From G963555815 sp965249615 [NCBI: bacterium] (GTDB lineage Bacteria; UBA8248; JACPRG01), in the NCBI GenBank assembly GCA_965249615.1, contig CBDFMI010000006.1, positions 806,001 through 870,000 on the forward strand: a DNA stretch of 64,000 bases, written 5' to 3'. Below, one piece after another: positions 1-8,919 of this stretch. The position numbers and the translations under genes are program-made. The notes beneath the pieces are model-generated. The model searched no databases and was not told the origin of the DNA. It saw only the letters and a program-made list of their open reading frames with translations. Position 1 is the stretch's first letter, and every line of letters begins with the position of its first letter.

Positions 1-593
1 GGGAGCACATTGACCCGGTCGGCGCACTGGATGAGGCGCTCCTCGTCCCGTTTCAACATCTCGACATAGGCGAGGAGGTGGTGGGCGAAGAGGATCGGCT
101 GGGCGCGGCGAAGGTGGGTGTATCCCGCCATGACCACATCCAGGTTCTTCTCGCCCAGATCCAAGAGGACCTTCTTGAGACGGCGAATGGCCTTTCGGAT
201 CTCCAGGATGGCGTCCCTGAGATAGAGGCGGAGATCGAGGGCCACCTGATCGTTTCGGCTTCTTGCGGTGTGGAGTTTTCCGCCGAGGGGGCCCACCTTC
301 TTCATGAGACGGGCCTCCACGTTCATGTGAATATCCTCCAGGCCTGGGTCGAAGGGAAATTTGCCCTCCACCATCTCTTTCTCAATGGCCTGAAGTCCCT
401 TGACGAGCTTTTGCCCCTCGGCCCGTGAGATGATGCCGCACTTGGCCAGCATCCGGGCGTGAGCGATGCTGCCGCGGACGTCGTAGAGACAGAGTCGCTG
501 GTCAAAGGATATAGATTCGGTAAAGGCCTCGGCCGAGGGGGAGCTTTCGGCCGTGAATCGGCCACCCCAGGGTTTTTGCCGTCCTCTTGCCAA
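1..593 (-). CDS. argH: Argininosuccinate lyase, N-terminal part (runs off window)
   Basis: Cytoplasmic lyase that splits argininosuccinate into arginine and fumarate, the last step of arginine synthesis. The minus strand reads an ArgH N-terminus (ARGRQKPWGGRF), the TARSRNDQ active-site segment and the GYTHLRRAQP segment that contains the catalytic histidine. The start is TTG at 593, preceded by an AGGAGGGG ribosome site; no ATG fits the conserved N-terminus. The C-terminal half lies beyond position 1. It ends 14 bases from the VOC gene behind it and runs in the same direction, so co-transcription is possible. Identification is firm from motifs; the unusual TTG start is inferred. Confidence 0.93.
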   Translation of the reverse strand, partial: MARGRQKPWGGRFTAESSPSAEAFTESISFDQRLCLYDVRGSIAHARMLAKCGIISRAEGQKLVKGLQAIEKEMVEGKFPFDPGLEDIHMNVEARLMKKVGPLGGKLHTARSRNDQVALDLRLYLRDAILEIRKAIRRLKKVLLDLGEKNLDVVMAGYTHLRRAQPILFAHHLLAYVEMLKRDEERLIQCADRVNVL

Positions 594-607
594 GCCGCCC
601 CTCCTTG

Positions 608-1042
608 TCAAACCTCGTAACCTTCCGCTTCGAGCTCTCGGAAATTCGGGTCCTCTACATACTTTTTGATCTCGATCTCGTTTCCATCCGGGTCATAGAA
701 ATAGGTGGCTAGGCCCTTCCCCTTGGCCCCGGAGTTGATGGCGGCGCGCTCGATCCGCACACCCTGTTCCTTACAGCGCTTCACGATGGCGTCGTAGTCT
801 TTCGGATCGAGACCGAAGGCCAAATGATGCATGCCTGAGCGAGGAGATCGTTTCTTTGGCTCGTATCGGGACAGGTGAAAGAGGACCAGGATGCCTTCGC
901 CCACGCCAAAGATTGCCTGCTCGCGCCCATCCTTCTGGGAGTGGCGTTTGCCCCCCTCAAGGCCCATGACCCCCTGATAAAAAGCGATCGAGCGGTCGAT
1001 GTCGGTCACCGCCAGGGCAATATGGTCATAGGACAGGCCCAT
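608..1042 (-). CDS. VOC superfamily (glyoxalase/dioxygenase fold) protein
   Basis: A 144-residue single-domain vicinal-oxygen-chelate protein. It opens with the typical first strand and metal-binding histidine (YDHIALAVTD), has a second histidine in SGMHHLAFGL and a conserved acidic metal ligand in DPDGNEIEI near the C-terminus. Such proteins are metal-dependent lyases, isomerases, dioxygenases or antibiotic-binding proteins, and the substrate cannot be read from the sequence. It lies between argH and a TPP-decarboxylase pair, all leftward, which could hint at a metabolic role but proves none. Length is normal for a one-module VOC protein that dimerises. Confidence 0.85.
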   Translation of the reverse strand: MGLSYDHIALAVTDIDRSIAFYQGVMGLEGGKRHSQKDGREQAIFGVGEGILVLFHLSRYEPKKRSPRSGMHHLAFGLDPKDYDAIVKRCKEQGVRIERAAINSGAKGKGLATYFYDPDGNEIEIKKYVEDPNFRELEAEGYEV

Positions 1043-1104
1043 TTTTTGGCCCCTTTTCCTCCGAGAAAACGCCCACTGGGGAGGGTGGATGCCATCTCAT
1101 CTCG

Positions 1105-1674
1105 CTAGCGGTCCCGCCCCCGGATATGCTGCCAGAAAGTGTATTTAGTCTCATGGGGCGGATAAGGGAAGGGGGGAGGCTTTTCACCCAGAGGTTTTAG
1201 ACGGGCCCAGATGAAGGCGGGGTGTTTTCGCCCCTGGGCCGTCTGAAGGGCCTGGGCGAGGTCCGCTTTCTGCACCGCCTCATAGGTCTCTTTGATCCCC
1301 ATGCCCTGAGCGATCTTCTGTAAATCGGTTCTCCCCTGGTTCACCATGGGCTGGGACCCCGTGAGGTCGTAGCACTCGTTGTCCATAATGAGGATGAGGA
1401 GGTTCTTGGGCCGGTGATGGGCGACAGCGGCAAGGGCGCCCAGGTTCATCAGAAGGGAGCCGTCCCCCTCAACGACGATGACCCGATCCTTGGGACGGGC
1501 GAGGGCCAGCCCGAGACTGACGGGGATGGCGAGGCCCATGGGCCCGCTGAGATAGAAATTTTCGGGCCGGTGGAAGACCGAGTGCCAGAGCTGGGTCTGG
1601 GAGCCGATCCCAGTCACCACCAGCTCATTCCTCACATGCTTGGCCAGCGTTTTGAAGGCGTCTCGCTGATTCAC
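1105..1674 (-). CDS. TPP-dependent decarboxylase, beta (PP-domain) subunit; sulfopyruvate/phosphonopyruvate type
   Basis: Pyrophosphate-binding half of a thiamine-diphosphate enzyme. The TPP motif is visible as GDGSLLMN followed about 28 residues later by NECYDLTGSQ. This pattern is typical of ComE (sulfopyruvate decarboxylase beta) and of the C-terminal half of phosphonopyruvate decarboxylase. It starts at GTG 1674, whose bases overlap the TGA stop of the alpha gene (GTGA), so the two chains should be made in equal amount. Nothing else for coenzyme M or phosphonate synthesis is seen nearby, so the true 2-oxoacid substrate is open. Confidence 0.82.
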   Translation of the reverse strand: MNQRDAFKTLAKHVRNELVVTGIGSQTQLWHSVFHRPENFYLSGPMGLAIPVSLGLALARPKDRVIVVEGDGSLLMNLGALAAVAHHRPKNLLILIMDNECYDLTGSQPMVNQGRTDLQKIAQGMGIKETYEAVQKADLAQALQTAQGRKHPAFIWARLKPLGEKPPPFPYPPHETKYTFWQHIRGRDR

Positions 1675-2210
1675 GCGCCGAAGGTCTCCCGGGTAATAAG
1701 GAGGGCGATCGGTTTCTGGGCCGCCTCGGCCAGTCCGTGGGCGTCTGACACTGTTCCCTGGGCGTGGAAGTCAGCGGGGATATCGAAATGTTGAATTCCG
1801 ATCTGGGCGAGGAGGGCCCTTGCGTTCTTCCCCTTCTCCACGTCGTAGAAGGCTTGATCGCCGAGCCGCCCCCGATCCGAGATGATGAGGAGAAAGGGGA
1901 TGCCATAGGAGATGGGGAAAGTGGCGAGGGTGCCTAAACTGTTCATGACCCCCACGTTCTGAACCACGAGAGCCGCCCGCATCCCCCCAGCCACCGCGCC
2001 GCAACAAACGCCCACGCCCTCCTCCTCTTGACTCACCGGGACGTGGATCATCTCCGGGTCAGCCTCCATGCGCACGATGAGGTCGGAGAGCCAGCTGTCG
2101 GGAAGGCTCACGCAAAGGCGGATGCCCGCCTTCTTCATCTCATTGTAAAGCTTTGCCGACCAGCTTGAAGCGGGTCCCTTCATGGCCAGAAGACCTCCAA
2201 TAAGTTGCAC
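1671..2210 (-). CDS. TPP-dependent decarboxylase, alpha (PYR-domain) subunit
   Basis: Pyrimidine-binding half that pairs with the following beta chain. The conserved glutamate that activates the thiamine ring is in VSQEEEGVGVCCGA, followed by a glycine-rich stretch (NVGVMNSLGTLA) typical of ComD or phosphonopyruvate decarboxylase N-terminal domains. At 179 residues it is a stand-alone PYR domain; many relatives have both domains in one chain. The stop overlaps the beta start by four bases. Stand-alone two-subunit forms are known for sulfopyruvate decarboxylase, which is why I prefer that family, but the reaction is inferred. Confidence 0.8.
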   Translation of the reverse strand: MQLIGGLLAMKGPASSWSAKLYNEMKKAGIRLCVSLPDSWLSDLIVRMEADPEMIHVPVSQEEEGVGVCCGAVAGGMRAALVVQNVGVMNSLGTLATFPISYGIPFLLIISDRGRLGDQAFYDVEKGKNARALLAQIGIQHFDIPADFHAQGTVSDAHGLAEAAQKPIALLITRETFGA

Positions 2211-2265
2211 TATAGCAACCCCGCCGGGTCTTGGAAAGGGTCCCGGGGGTGAATGGCCTGGGGCC

Positions 2266-2293
2266 TTGACAAATAAGTCGAATAAGGTAGAAT
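2266..2293 (+). promoter_or_regulatory. Sigma70-type promoter for the barrel gene at 2362
   Basis: TTGACA at 2266-2271 and TAGAAT at 2288-2293 are separated by 16 bases and precede the rightward gene at 2362. A perfect palindrome, AGATTAATCT (2307-2316), sits just downstream around the expected transcript start and could be an operator. Confidence 0.6.
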
Positions 2294-2361
2294 GAAATTC
2301 TAATTTAGATTAATCTAACTTTTTGTTAAGAGTAACTGAACTACAACTTCGGAGGACTCTC

Positions 2362-3126
2362 GTGAGAATGCGCTGGTCTTGGACATATATCTTGTGCCTG
2401 GTGGGGGTCGTCCTCAGCTATGGCCTGGCCCATGGCGTGGATGGGATCTCTGGTTCAAAGTTGGTGCTCCCCAGCAGCGGGATCGTAGAGAGAGGTCGGT
2501 TGGAGGTCGAACCTTTTTTTCAGTTCACGACCGTGGACGACGCAGCGGATACCGAGGGAGGGGAGGGGGGAATTCGCATCACCTTCGGCGCAGCCGAGGG
2601 GCTGGAAGTTGGGGGCATCTTCGGCGCCACCTTCACTTCTAATGACGCAGATGAGGACGATACCTCGGCGCGGGATGTGGGGTTGGGCGCGAAGTATGAA
2701 TTTTTGGGAGAGTCGGGACCCTATCCGTCGGTTGCCCTTCAGGCCGGGTTGACGGTCCCGACCCGTTCAGGTCCTGACTCAAGATGGGTGGGGGAACTCG
2801 GTCTCATCGCCACGCGGAATTTCACGGACCGTTTTTCCGCCGACGCAGATGTCGTGTTCTTCGCCGATGACGAGGACGAGTGGGGGCTTGGCGCTGACTT
2901 GGGTTTCGGGTATTTCGTGATTCCCCTCCTTCAGCCGGTCCTGGAGTTCAACTTCACCTATGAAGACCTGGACGTCATGGACCCCCGTCGGCTAGGTCTC
3001 CGCCTTGGGTTCACGTCCCCTGTGACAGAATTTCTCGAAATTGTCGCGGGCACCACTGTTGACCTCATCGCAGACGACACCGACAGCGAAATCAACTATA
3101 GTGTAGCCTTTACCTTCCTGTTCTAG
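2362..3126 (+). CDS. Outer-membrane beta-barrel (transporter/porin-like) protein
   Basis: A secreted barrel-like protein of about 255 residues. After a short charged start there is one hydrophobic stretch (YILCLVGVVLSYGLAHG) fitting a Sec signal peptide, then alternating aromatic/polar strands and a C-terminus ending in phenylalanine (VAFTFLF), a typical outer-membrane barrel ending. I place the start at GTG 2362, six bases after GGAGG at 2351, instead of an upstream TTG that has no ribosome site. ATG 2368 is an alternative. No substrate can be assigned. A strong promoter lies about 70 bases upstream. Confidence 0.72.
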   Translation: MRMRWSWTYILCLVGVVLSYGLAHGVDGISGSKLVLPSSGIVERGRLEVEPFFQFTTVDDAADTEGGEGGIRITFGAAEGLEVGGIFGATFTSNDADEDDTSARDVGLGAKYEFLGESGPYPSVALQAGLTVPTRSGPDSRWVGELGLIATRNFTDRFSADADVVFFADDEDEWGLGADLGFGYFVIPLLQPVLEFNFTYEDLDVMDPRRLGLRLGFTSPVTEFLEIVAGTTVDLIADDTDSEINYSVAFTFLF

Positions 3127-3197
3127 CCTGATGGGCACCAGGAATCTCGAGTCCCCCGGCCTTTCTACGGGGACGACCGAAACGGGTTTAGGCGCAC

Positions 3198-3941
3198 ATG
3201 CAAGTCCACGTCATCATTCCCTCTTACAACGAGGCGGAAACCCTGGGCGGGCTTCTGCGAGACGTCGACCGGATCCTCAGGGGCGCCTCTTACAGTTATC
3301 AGGCCATTATTGTGGACGATGGTAGCACAGACCGCACGGCTGAGGTGATGGAGACCCTCCCTTCTTCCATCTCCCCACGTCTCGTGAGACACCCCCGAAA
3401 CCTCGGCGTCCAGGAGGTTTTCCGCAGTGGATTTTCATCGGTCATGGACCACCTCTCTGACGAGGATGTCGTCGTGGTGGCGGAGGGGGACGGGACAAAT
3501 GACCCGAGTCTTTTGCCGGCCATGCTCCACAAGATAGCGTCGGGGGCAGATCTCGTTGGGGCCTCCCGATTTCTTTCCGGCGGAGGATACGAGGACTTCC
3601 CCTTTTTGCGTCACTGCCTCAGCCTTGCGGCGAACTGGACCTACCGGACCTTTTTTCCCATCCCGAACTTCTCCGACTACACCATCTTCTATCGGGTATA
3701 CCGGGGGGCTCTCCTGCGGCGGGCCTGGGCGGAGCACAAGGGAAGGCTCTTTGAGAGTCGGGGGTTTGCCGCCAATGTTGACCTCCTCCTCAAGGTCCGG
3801 CCCTTCATCAAGGCTGCAGATCAGGTCCCCCACGTTTATCGCTACGGCACAAAAAGGGGACGGAGCAAGATGAGGGTTCTAAGAAACATCCTGGCCAACT
3901 TGAGCCTTCTCCTCAAACACCGCTCGAAACTTGGGAAGTAG
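3198..3941 (+). CDS. Family 2 glycosyltransferase (dolichol-phosphate-mannosyltransferase type)
   Basis: GT-A fold inverting sugar transferase of 247 residues. The nucleotide-sugar site is visible as IIPSYNEAETL near the N-terminus, DDGSTDRT near residue 40, and the metal-binding region VVVVAEGDGTND near residue 95. This set is typical of polyprenyl-phosphate glycosyltransferases, which load a sugar onto a membrane lipid carrier for envelope glycan synthesis. No C-terminal membrane segments are present, so it is a soluble or peripheral form. Donor and acceptor are not predictable. It stands alone between a barrel gene and ftsK. Confidence 0.85.
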   Translation: MQVHVIIPSYNEAETLGGLLRDVDRILRGASYSYQAIIVDDGSTDRTAEVMETLPSSISPRLVRHPRNLGVQEVFRSGFSSVMDHLSDEDVVVVAEGDGTNDPSLLPAMLHKIASGADLVGASRFLSGGGYEDFPFLRHCLSLAANWTYRTFFPIPNFSDYTIFYRVYRGALLRRAWAEHKGRLFESRGFAANVDLLLKVRPFIKAADQVPHVYRYGTKRGRSKMRVLRNILANLSLLLKHRSKLGK

Positions 3942-4100
3942 GTTTTCCTCCTCAACACTTTCTTTCTGTCTGTCCCCTGTCGCGAGGACCACCGGCGAAA
4001 GACAGAGTGTGACGCTCTTTTGCGATAGGCTGGGGCTTCGCTTTTGATTAGATAATCGTATTCGTGTGCAGTATATTGGAGGAGACTTTAAAAGGTTGCG

Positions 4101-6389
4101 TTGCAGCAAGGTTCGCCTGTAGGGAGGGCCCCCTTGGAAAAAAGAAAAACCGAAAGGGGATATTTTTGGCGAACTCTTCCCCTCCTTGAATCTCTTTCTC
4201 TCGTCCTTTTTGGACTCGCCTTCTTTCTCGGGATGGCCCTCTTCACTTTTCATCCCGAGGACCCTTCTTTTAGTCGGACCGCTCCCCCCGGCTGGGAGGT
4301 CCAAAATAGCGGCGGGGTTGTCGGGGCCTATGTGGCCGACCTCCTCGCTCAGCTCTTCGGGTTAAGCGCCTGGCTCATCCCCCTTGCGTCCCTCTGGGTG
4401 GGACTCTTCTGGATTCGGCACCGCTTCGTCAAAAACCCCGTAAGCCTTGGCCTTGGCCTCACGCTGGCCGGGGCGACCGTGGCGATCTTTGTCCGGGGGC
4501 TGGTTTTGGTGGACCCCTTCTTCGGGCCTGACATCCAGGCGGGGGGTCTGTTGGGGGGAGTTTTGGCCCCCGCCCTTTTCCGATACTTTGGCGGTCCCGG
4601 GGGCTATCTCATCCTCCTTCTCACCGCCTCAGTGGCCGTCCTCCTCTTGGCTCGCCGTGTGCTCGTCCAAGTCAGATCCGGGTTGATCCTGGGACTGAAA
4701 GCTCTCCCTGGGGTCTTTCAGACCCTCGTGGTGGCCTTTAAGACCCTCGTGGCCCGGATCCGCAAGTGGAGATCTGAAAGAGTTGCAAGAGTTACGGTGG
4801 AGAAAGTGGAGAAAGAGGAGAAAGAGGAGATCCGGTTTGCGGAACCCCCTGTGAGACCCCAGGTGTCCGAAGTGAGTTTGGGGGAACCAGACCGAGGGGA
4901 CCCCCCCCAAAGTCCCGCCATCACCCTTCCTCCTACCATCTCGAAGGCGTCATCCGGCAAGCGTGCTCCCCACGCCCTTCCCTCCCTCTCCCTCCTGGAA
5001 GATCCACCTCCTGCGCTTTCCGGCGTGGCCCGGGAGGAGCTCACCCAGCGCTCTGCCCTCTTAGAGGAGAAGCTCCGTGACTATGGCGTGGAGGGCCGGG
5101 TTCTCCAAGTCCTCCACGGACCCGTCGTCACCATGTTTGAATTTTCCCCCGCCTCGGGCGTCAAGGTGAGTAAGATCTCGAACCTCTCCGATGACTTGGC
5201 CCTTGCCATGCGTGCCCTCGCGGTCCGAATCGTGGCACCTATCCCGGGGAAGGCGGTTGTCGGGATCGAGATCCCGAACTCAGTCCGACAGCCCGTCGCC
5301 CTGAAAGAAATCCTGGCCTCCGAGGAATTCAACTCGCAGCAGGGGCGGCTTCCCCTTGCACTTGGAAAAGACATCCTGGGCCGGCCCGTCATCACGGACC
5401 TCGCCCAGATCCCACACCTCCTCATCGCCGGGGCCACGGGCTCGGGGAAGAGCGTGGGGATCAACGCCATGGTCTGCTCCCTCCTCTTTCACGTCTCGCC
5501 CGAGGAGGCGAAGTTCCTCATGATCGATCCGAAGATGCTGGAGCTTTCTGTCTATGAGGGGATCCCGCACCTTCTGGCCCCCGTCGTCACAAACCCGAAG
5601 CGGGCGGCCTTGGCCCTGCGGGGGGTGATCGAGGAGATGGAAAGGCGTTATGCCCTCCTCGCCGAGAAAGGGGTGAGAAACATCGCGGGGTATAACACGC
5701 TCATCGCCACGCAGAAGTCGGAAACCCCCGAAGAGGAGGGGCCCCTTCCCTATATCGTGGTGGTGATTGATGAACTGGCTGACCTCATGATGGTCTCCTC
5801 TCGCGATGTGGAGGATTCTCTGACCCGCCTTGCCCAGATGGCGAGGGCCGCCGGGATCCACCTCATGGTGGCGACGCAGCGTCCCTCGGTGGACGTCCTG
5901 ACAGGCCTCATCAAGGCCAACTTCCCCGCCCGGATCTCCTTTCAGGTCTCCTCCAAGACGGATTCTCGAACCATCCTCGACGCCAATGGGGCAGAGCGCC
6001 TCCTTGGCCGGGGAGACATGCTCTTCCTTCCCCCCGGCACCTCTCACCTCGCCCGCATCCACGGGGCTTTCGTCTCGGAGCAGGAGATCTCCCGGGTGAC
6101 CGAATTTTTGAAGAAACAGGGAGAGCCCGTCTACGACGATTCCCTCTTTCTCCCCACTGAGCAGGCCCAGGAGGAGGGGGCAGAGGTTGAGGACGATGAA
6201 AAATACCAGGAGGCGGTGGAGCTTGTCGCCAGGTCGCGCCAGGCTTCCATTTCGATGGTTCAGAGGCGCCTTCGGATGGGGTATAACCGAGCTGCCCGGA
6301 TGATCGAGCGGATGGAAAAAGAGGGGCTTGTCAGCCCTTCAGACGGCGTCAAGGCCAGAGAGGTCTACGTAACACCAAAGGAGGCATAG
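4101..6389 (+). CDS. ftsK: DNA translocase FtsK/SpoIIIE
   Basis: Septal DNA pump that clears chromosome ends and activates dimer resolution at cell division. The N-terminal ~200 residues hold several hydrophobic segments (LVLFGLAFFLG, YLILLLTASVAVLLLA). A proline/glutamate-rich linker follows, then the motor with Walker A GATGSGKSVGIN near residue 444 and Walker B YIVVVIDELADLMM. The C-terminal ~65 residues form the winged-helix gamma domain (SISMVQRRLRMGYNRAARMIE). At 762 residues it is a normal short-linker FtsK. The start is TTG 4101 with AAAGG just upstream; no better start reaches the first membrane segment. Confidence 0.95.
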   Translation: MQQGSPVGRAPLEKRKTERGYFWRTLPLLESLSLVLFGLAFFLGMALFTFHPEDPSFSRTAPPGWEVQNSGGVVGAYVADLLAQLFGLSAWLIPLASLWVGLFWIRHRFVKNPVSLGLGLTLAGATVAIFVRGLVLVDPFFGPDIQAGGLLGGVLAPALFRYFGGPGGYLILLLTASVAVLLLARRVLVQVRSGLILGLKALPGVFQTLVVAFKTLVARIRKWRSERVARVTVEKVEKEEKEEIRFAEPPVRPQVSEVSLGEPDRGDPPQSPAITLPPTISKASSGKRAPHALPSLSLLEDPPPALSGVAREELTQRSALLEEKLRDYGVEGRVLQVLHGPVVTMFEFSPASGVKVSKISNLSDDLALAMRALAVRIVAPIPGKAVVGIEIPNSVRQPVALKEILASEEFNSQQGRLPLALGKDILGRPVITDLAQIPHLLIAGATGSGKSVGINAMVCSLLFHVSPEEAKFLMIDPKMLELSVYEGIPHLLAPVVTNPKRAALALRGVIEEMERRYALLAEKGVRNIAGYNTLIATQKSETPEEEGPLPYIVVVIDELADLMMVSSRDVEDSLTRLAQMARAAGIHLMVATQRPSVDVLTGLIKANFPARISFQVSSKTDSRTILDANGAERLLGRGDMLFLPPGTSHLARIHGAFVSEQEISRVTEFLKKQGEPVYDDSLFLPTEQAQEEGAEVEDDEKYQEAVELVARSRQASISMVQRRLRMGYNRAARMIERMEKEGLVSPSDGVKAREVYVTPKEA

Positions 6390-6579
6390 GAGATTCCGGG
6401 CAACCCGGTGGGGGAGTCTCCCCACTGCGGCGTCTTGGCGAACACTGCCTGATCACCCTTGGCTTTGACCCCAATCTTCTGTAAATATCTGTTGCTGATG
6501 CGGTCCATGGAGGTGCGTTTGTTCCCACCGTGGCCCCAGGATTGAATCTGCCCGGGACGGGCTTTTTGATCGGATATCT

Positions 6580-7638
6580 ATGAAGACGATCGGCAAAAAT
6601 GTCCTCTTTTCCCTCATCGTCATTATCGGGCTCTTTGTGATCCTCGAGGGCACTCAGCGGGTCCGTTATGCCTTTCGCCATAGTCCCGGGCACTGGCTCC
6701 TCTACGGGCTGAGGCCCGACGTGATCTCTTCCGTCGGCGAGATCTTCAGTTACGACGTGGAGAAGAAGGGGGATTACTATAAGTTGACGCCTGGGTCCAC
6801 TCAGAACGAGACCCCGCGCGGGACGCAGGAGACGTACGTCAACTCATACGGACTTCGCGGACCAGACTTCTCCTTGGAAAAATCCCCGGACGTTTTCCGC
6901 ATCGCGGTCCTTGGCGGCTCATCCACCTTCGGCGCTTTCAATAACGAGGACGAGACCTTCTCGGCTATCCTCCAGCACCTCCTGGACGCTCGCGCCGGGT
7001 CTGGCCGCTTTGAGGTCATCAACGCCGGCCTTCCCGGCGCCAACCCCGCCATGTTGCGCCACCTCTTGCGGGAGGAGATCCTTCCTCTTCGGCCGGACCT
7101 CATCCTCATCATGAGTATGTATAACCACTATACCGTGACCAGTGAAGGGGACCCTCGTAACCGCCTGGCCCTGCTCCGACGCTTTCTCGAGAACCGAAGC
7201 CTTCTCTTCCTAACGCTCTCTGAGAAGCTGACCTATTTCACAAACAAGAACTCCTTTCTGGACCGGCTCTATGTCCAGTTTTCGGATTACCGGGGCTACA
7301 TGGAGGAGATGGTGGGCGTGGCGAAAAGCAACGGGGTGGATGTCTACCTCATTAAACAGCCCGTCCTCATCAAAGGCGAGACTTCTAAAAACGTGCTTGC
7401 GGACTCATTGGCACTCGAACGGGCCTGGGACCGGGATTTTTATGTCAAGGTGCTGAAAGTCGTAGAGACGGTGGGAAGAGATCAGGGGCTGCCGGTCCTG
7501 GACGCCTCGACGATCACGGGGGTCGTTCACACGGACATGCTTTACGACGCCGTCCACCTCACCCGGGAGGGGAATGAGACGATCGCCCGCGAGATTTTTA
7601 GGGAGATGGAAAGGTCGGGGCCGCTGGCAAAGCAATAA
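6580..7638 (+). CDS. SGNH/GDSL-family hydrolase-like protein with N-terminal anchor
   Basis: A 352-residue protein with one N-terminal hydrophobic helix (NVLFSLIVIIGLFVIL), so anchored in the membrane or secreted. It has an SGNH fold: the nucleophile block LGGSSTFG near residue 110, the glycine/asparagine region INAGLPGANP, and a C-terminal D-x-V-H-L block (DAVHLTREG) with the catalytic Asp/His. Members remove or transfer acyl groups on envelope glycans or lipids; the substrate is unknown. It converges on msrB with a shared hairpin between them. The 190 bases upstream (6390-6579) hold no gene that I can see. Confidence 0.8.
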   Translation: MKTIGKNVLFSLIVIIGLFVILEGTQRVRYAFRHSPGHWLLYGLRPDVISSVGEIFSYDVEKKGDYYKLTPGSTQNETPRGTQETYVNSYGLRGPDFSLEKSPDVFRIAVLGGSSTFGAFNNEDETFSAILQHLLDARAGSGRFEVINAGLPGANPAMLRHLLREEILPLRPDLILIMSMYNHYTVTSEGDPRNRLALLRRFLENRSLLFLTLSEKLTYFTNKNSFLDRLYVQFSDYRGYMEEMVGVAKSNGVDVYLIKQPVLIKGETSKNVLADSLALERAWDRDFYVKVLKVVETVGRDQGLPVLDASTITGVVHTDMLYDAVHLTREGNETIAREIFREMERSGPLAKQ

Positions 7639-7665
7639 AAAACATTTTTATTGCGTTTCTTTTTT
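7632..7665. terminator. Shared terminator hairpin between converging genes
   Basis: Bases 7632-7641 and 7645-7654 form a perfect 10-bp stem with a 3-base loop. On the plus strand a T-rich tail follows (to 7665). The stop codons of both converging genes (7636-7638 plus, 7648-7650 minus) lie inside the two arms. Confidence 0.75.
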
Positions 7666-8052
7666 ATCGAGCTTGAGGGAAGCCGAGTTGATGCAGTAGC
7701 GGAGTCCAGTCGGTTTCGGACCGTCTTCGAAGACATGGCCCAGGTGGGCGTCGCATTTACTGCAGAGCACCTCCACCCTTCGCATCCCGCGGCTGTCATC
7801 CTTTTCACTTTTGACGTTTTCATGCGACATTGGTTCATAGAAACTCGGCCAGCCTGTGCCGGAATCAAACTTGGTGTCTGAGCCAAAAAGCTCCGTCCCG
7901 CAGCAGACGCACTTGTAAATTCCATTTTCTTTGTTGTCATGATATTCGCCCGAGAAGGCGGGTTCCGTGCCTTTTTGCCGGGCGACCGCGAACTGCTCCG
8001 GCGTGAGCTCTTTCTTCCACTCCTCGTCGGTCTTGTTAGTCTTTTCAGCCAT
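7648..8052 (-). CDS. msrB: Peptide-methionine (R)-S-oxide reductase
   Basis: Repairs oxidised methionine (R-sulfoxide) in proteins. It is 134 residues, the normal one-domain MsrB length, with no signal peptide, so cytosolic. Two CxxC pairs (CVCC and CSKC) bind structural zinc. The signature [10 protein letters not shown] and the catalytic cysteine in RYCINSASL are intact. It is leftward, 42 bases behind the ABC importer genes, and could be the last gene of that transcript. Its stop codon is buried in the hairpin shared with the converging SGNH gene. Confidence 0.96.
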   Translation of the reverse strand: MAEKTNKTDEEWKKELTPEQFAVARQKGTEPAFSGEYHDNKENGIYKCVCCGTELFGSDTKFDSGTGWPSFYEPMSHENVKSEKDDSRGMRRVEVLCSKCDAHLGHVFEDGPKPTGLRYCINSASLKLDKKETQ

Positions 8053-8094
8053 TTCTGGAATACCTCTCTTATGTAAGTATTTCGCCCATTTCTA

Positions 8095-8919
8095 TTATTG
8101 CACAATCGACCCCGCCGAAAGGCCGCGAATAATCCGGCGTTGGAACAAAAGGACCAAAAAGACAAGGGGGAGGGTGGCCATGACGGAGGCCGCCGCCAGC
8201 TCCCCCCAGGGGATGGTGAACTGGCCCGGGAAAAGCGCGATGCCCACCGGCAGGGTCTGGATCTCCGGCCGGGTCATGATTAAAAGGGCGAAGAAGAACT
8301 CGTTCCAGGAGAAGATGAAGATCAGAATAGCCGCCGTAAAGATCCCCGGCGCCGCCACAGGCGCGACCACCTTCACTAGAGTTTTAAGGGGGCCGCAGCC
8401 GTCGATCTTGGCCGCCTCCTCCAGCTCGGTTGGAAGCTCCTTGAAAAAGCTGGCCATGATCCAGATGGCCAAGGGGAGTGTCAGCATGATGTGCGGGGCC
8501 ACGAGACCCGGGTAGGTGCTCAGCAGGCCGAGACTTCTGAGTATCCGCCACACCGGACCCACGATGGAGATCTGGGGGAACATCGAGACCGCCAGGATTG
8601 CCCCCAGGATGAGGGGTTTTCGCCGGACGGGGAGGCGGCTCAGGGCGTATCCCGCAAGCGCGCCGATCGTCAGGCTGAGAACCGTTGTGGAGCCCGCCAC
8701 CACCAGGCTGTTCTTCATGAAGCGAAAGAGCTGAAAACGGCTGATGGCCGACAGGTAAAAATGAAAACCCCCCTCAGGCCAGATGGAGGGAGGGGACTGA
8801 ACGATCTGAATCTGGCTTTTCAGTGAGGTGATGAGGAACCACAGAAAGGGTGTCAGACTAAAAGCTAGCAGCAGCCCCACCCAGATCCAGAACGCTATTT
8901 TTCCTACCCGCTTTTTCAA
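8095..8919 (-). CDS. Carbohydrate ABC transporter permease (MalG type)
   Basis: Inner-membrane subunit of a sugar importer, 274 residues with about six membrane helices. The EAA loop that docks on the ATPase is visible as ELPTELEEAAKIDGCGPLKTL, and the N-terminal helix plus loop resemble MalG/UgpE. Its ATG overlaps the stop of the preceding permease by four bases, indicating coupled synthesis. Together with the next three genes upstream it makes a complete CUT1-type importer. The sugar is not predictable. Confidence 0.93.
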   Translation of the reverse strand: MKKRVGKIAFWIWVGLLLAFSLTPFLWFLITSLKSQIQIVQSPPSIWPEGGFHFYLSAISRFQLFRFMKNSLVVAGSTTVLSLTIGALAGYALSRLPVRRKPLILGAILAVSMFPQISIVGPVWRILRSLGLLSTYPGLVAPHIMLTLPLAIWIMASFFKELPTELEEAAKIDGCGPLKTLVKVVAPVAAPGIFTAAILIFIFSWNEFFFALLIMTRPEIQTLPVGIALFPGQFTIPWGELAAASVMATLPLVFLVLLFQRRIIRGLSAGSIVQ

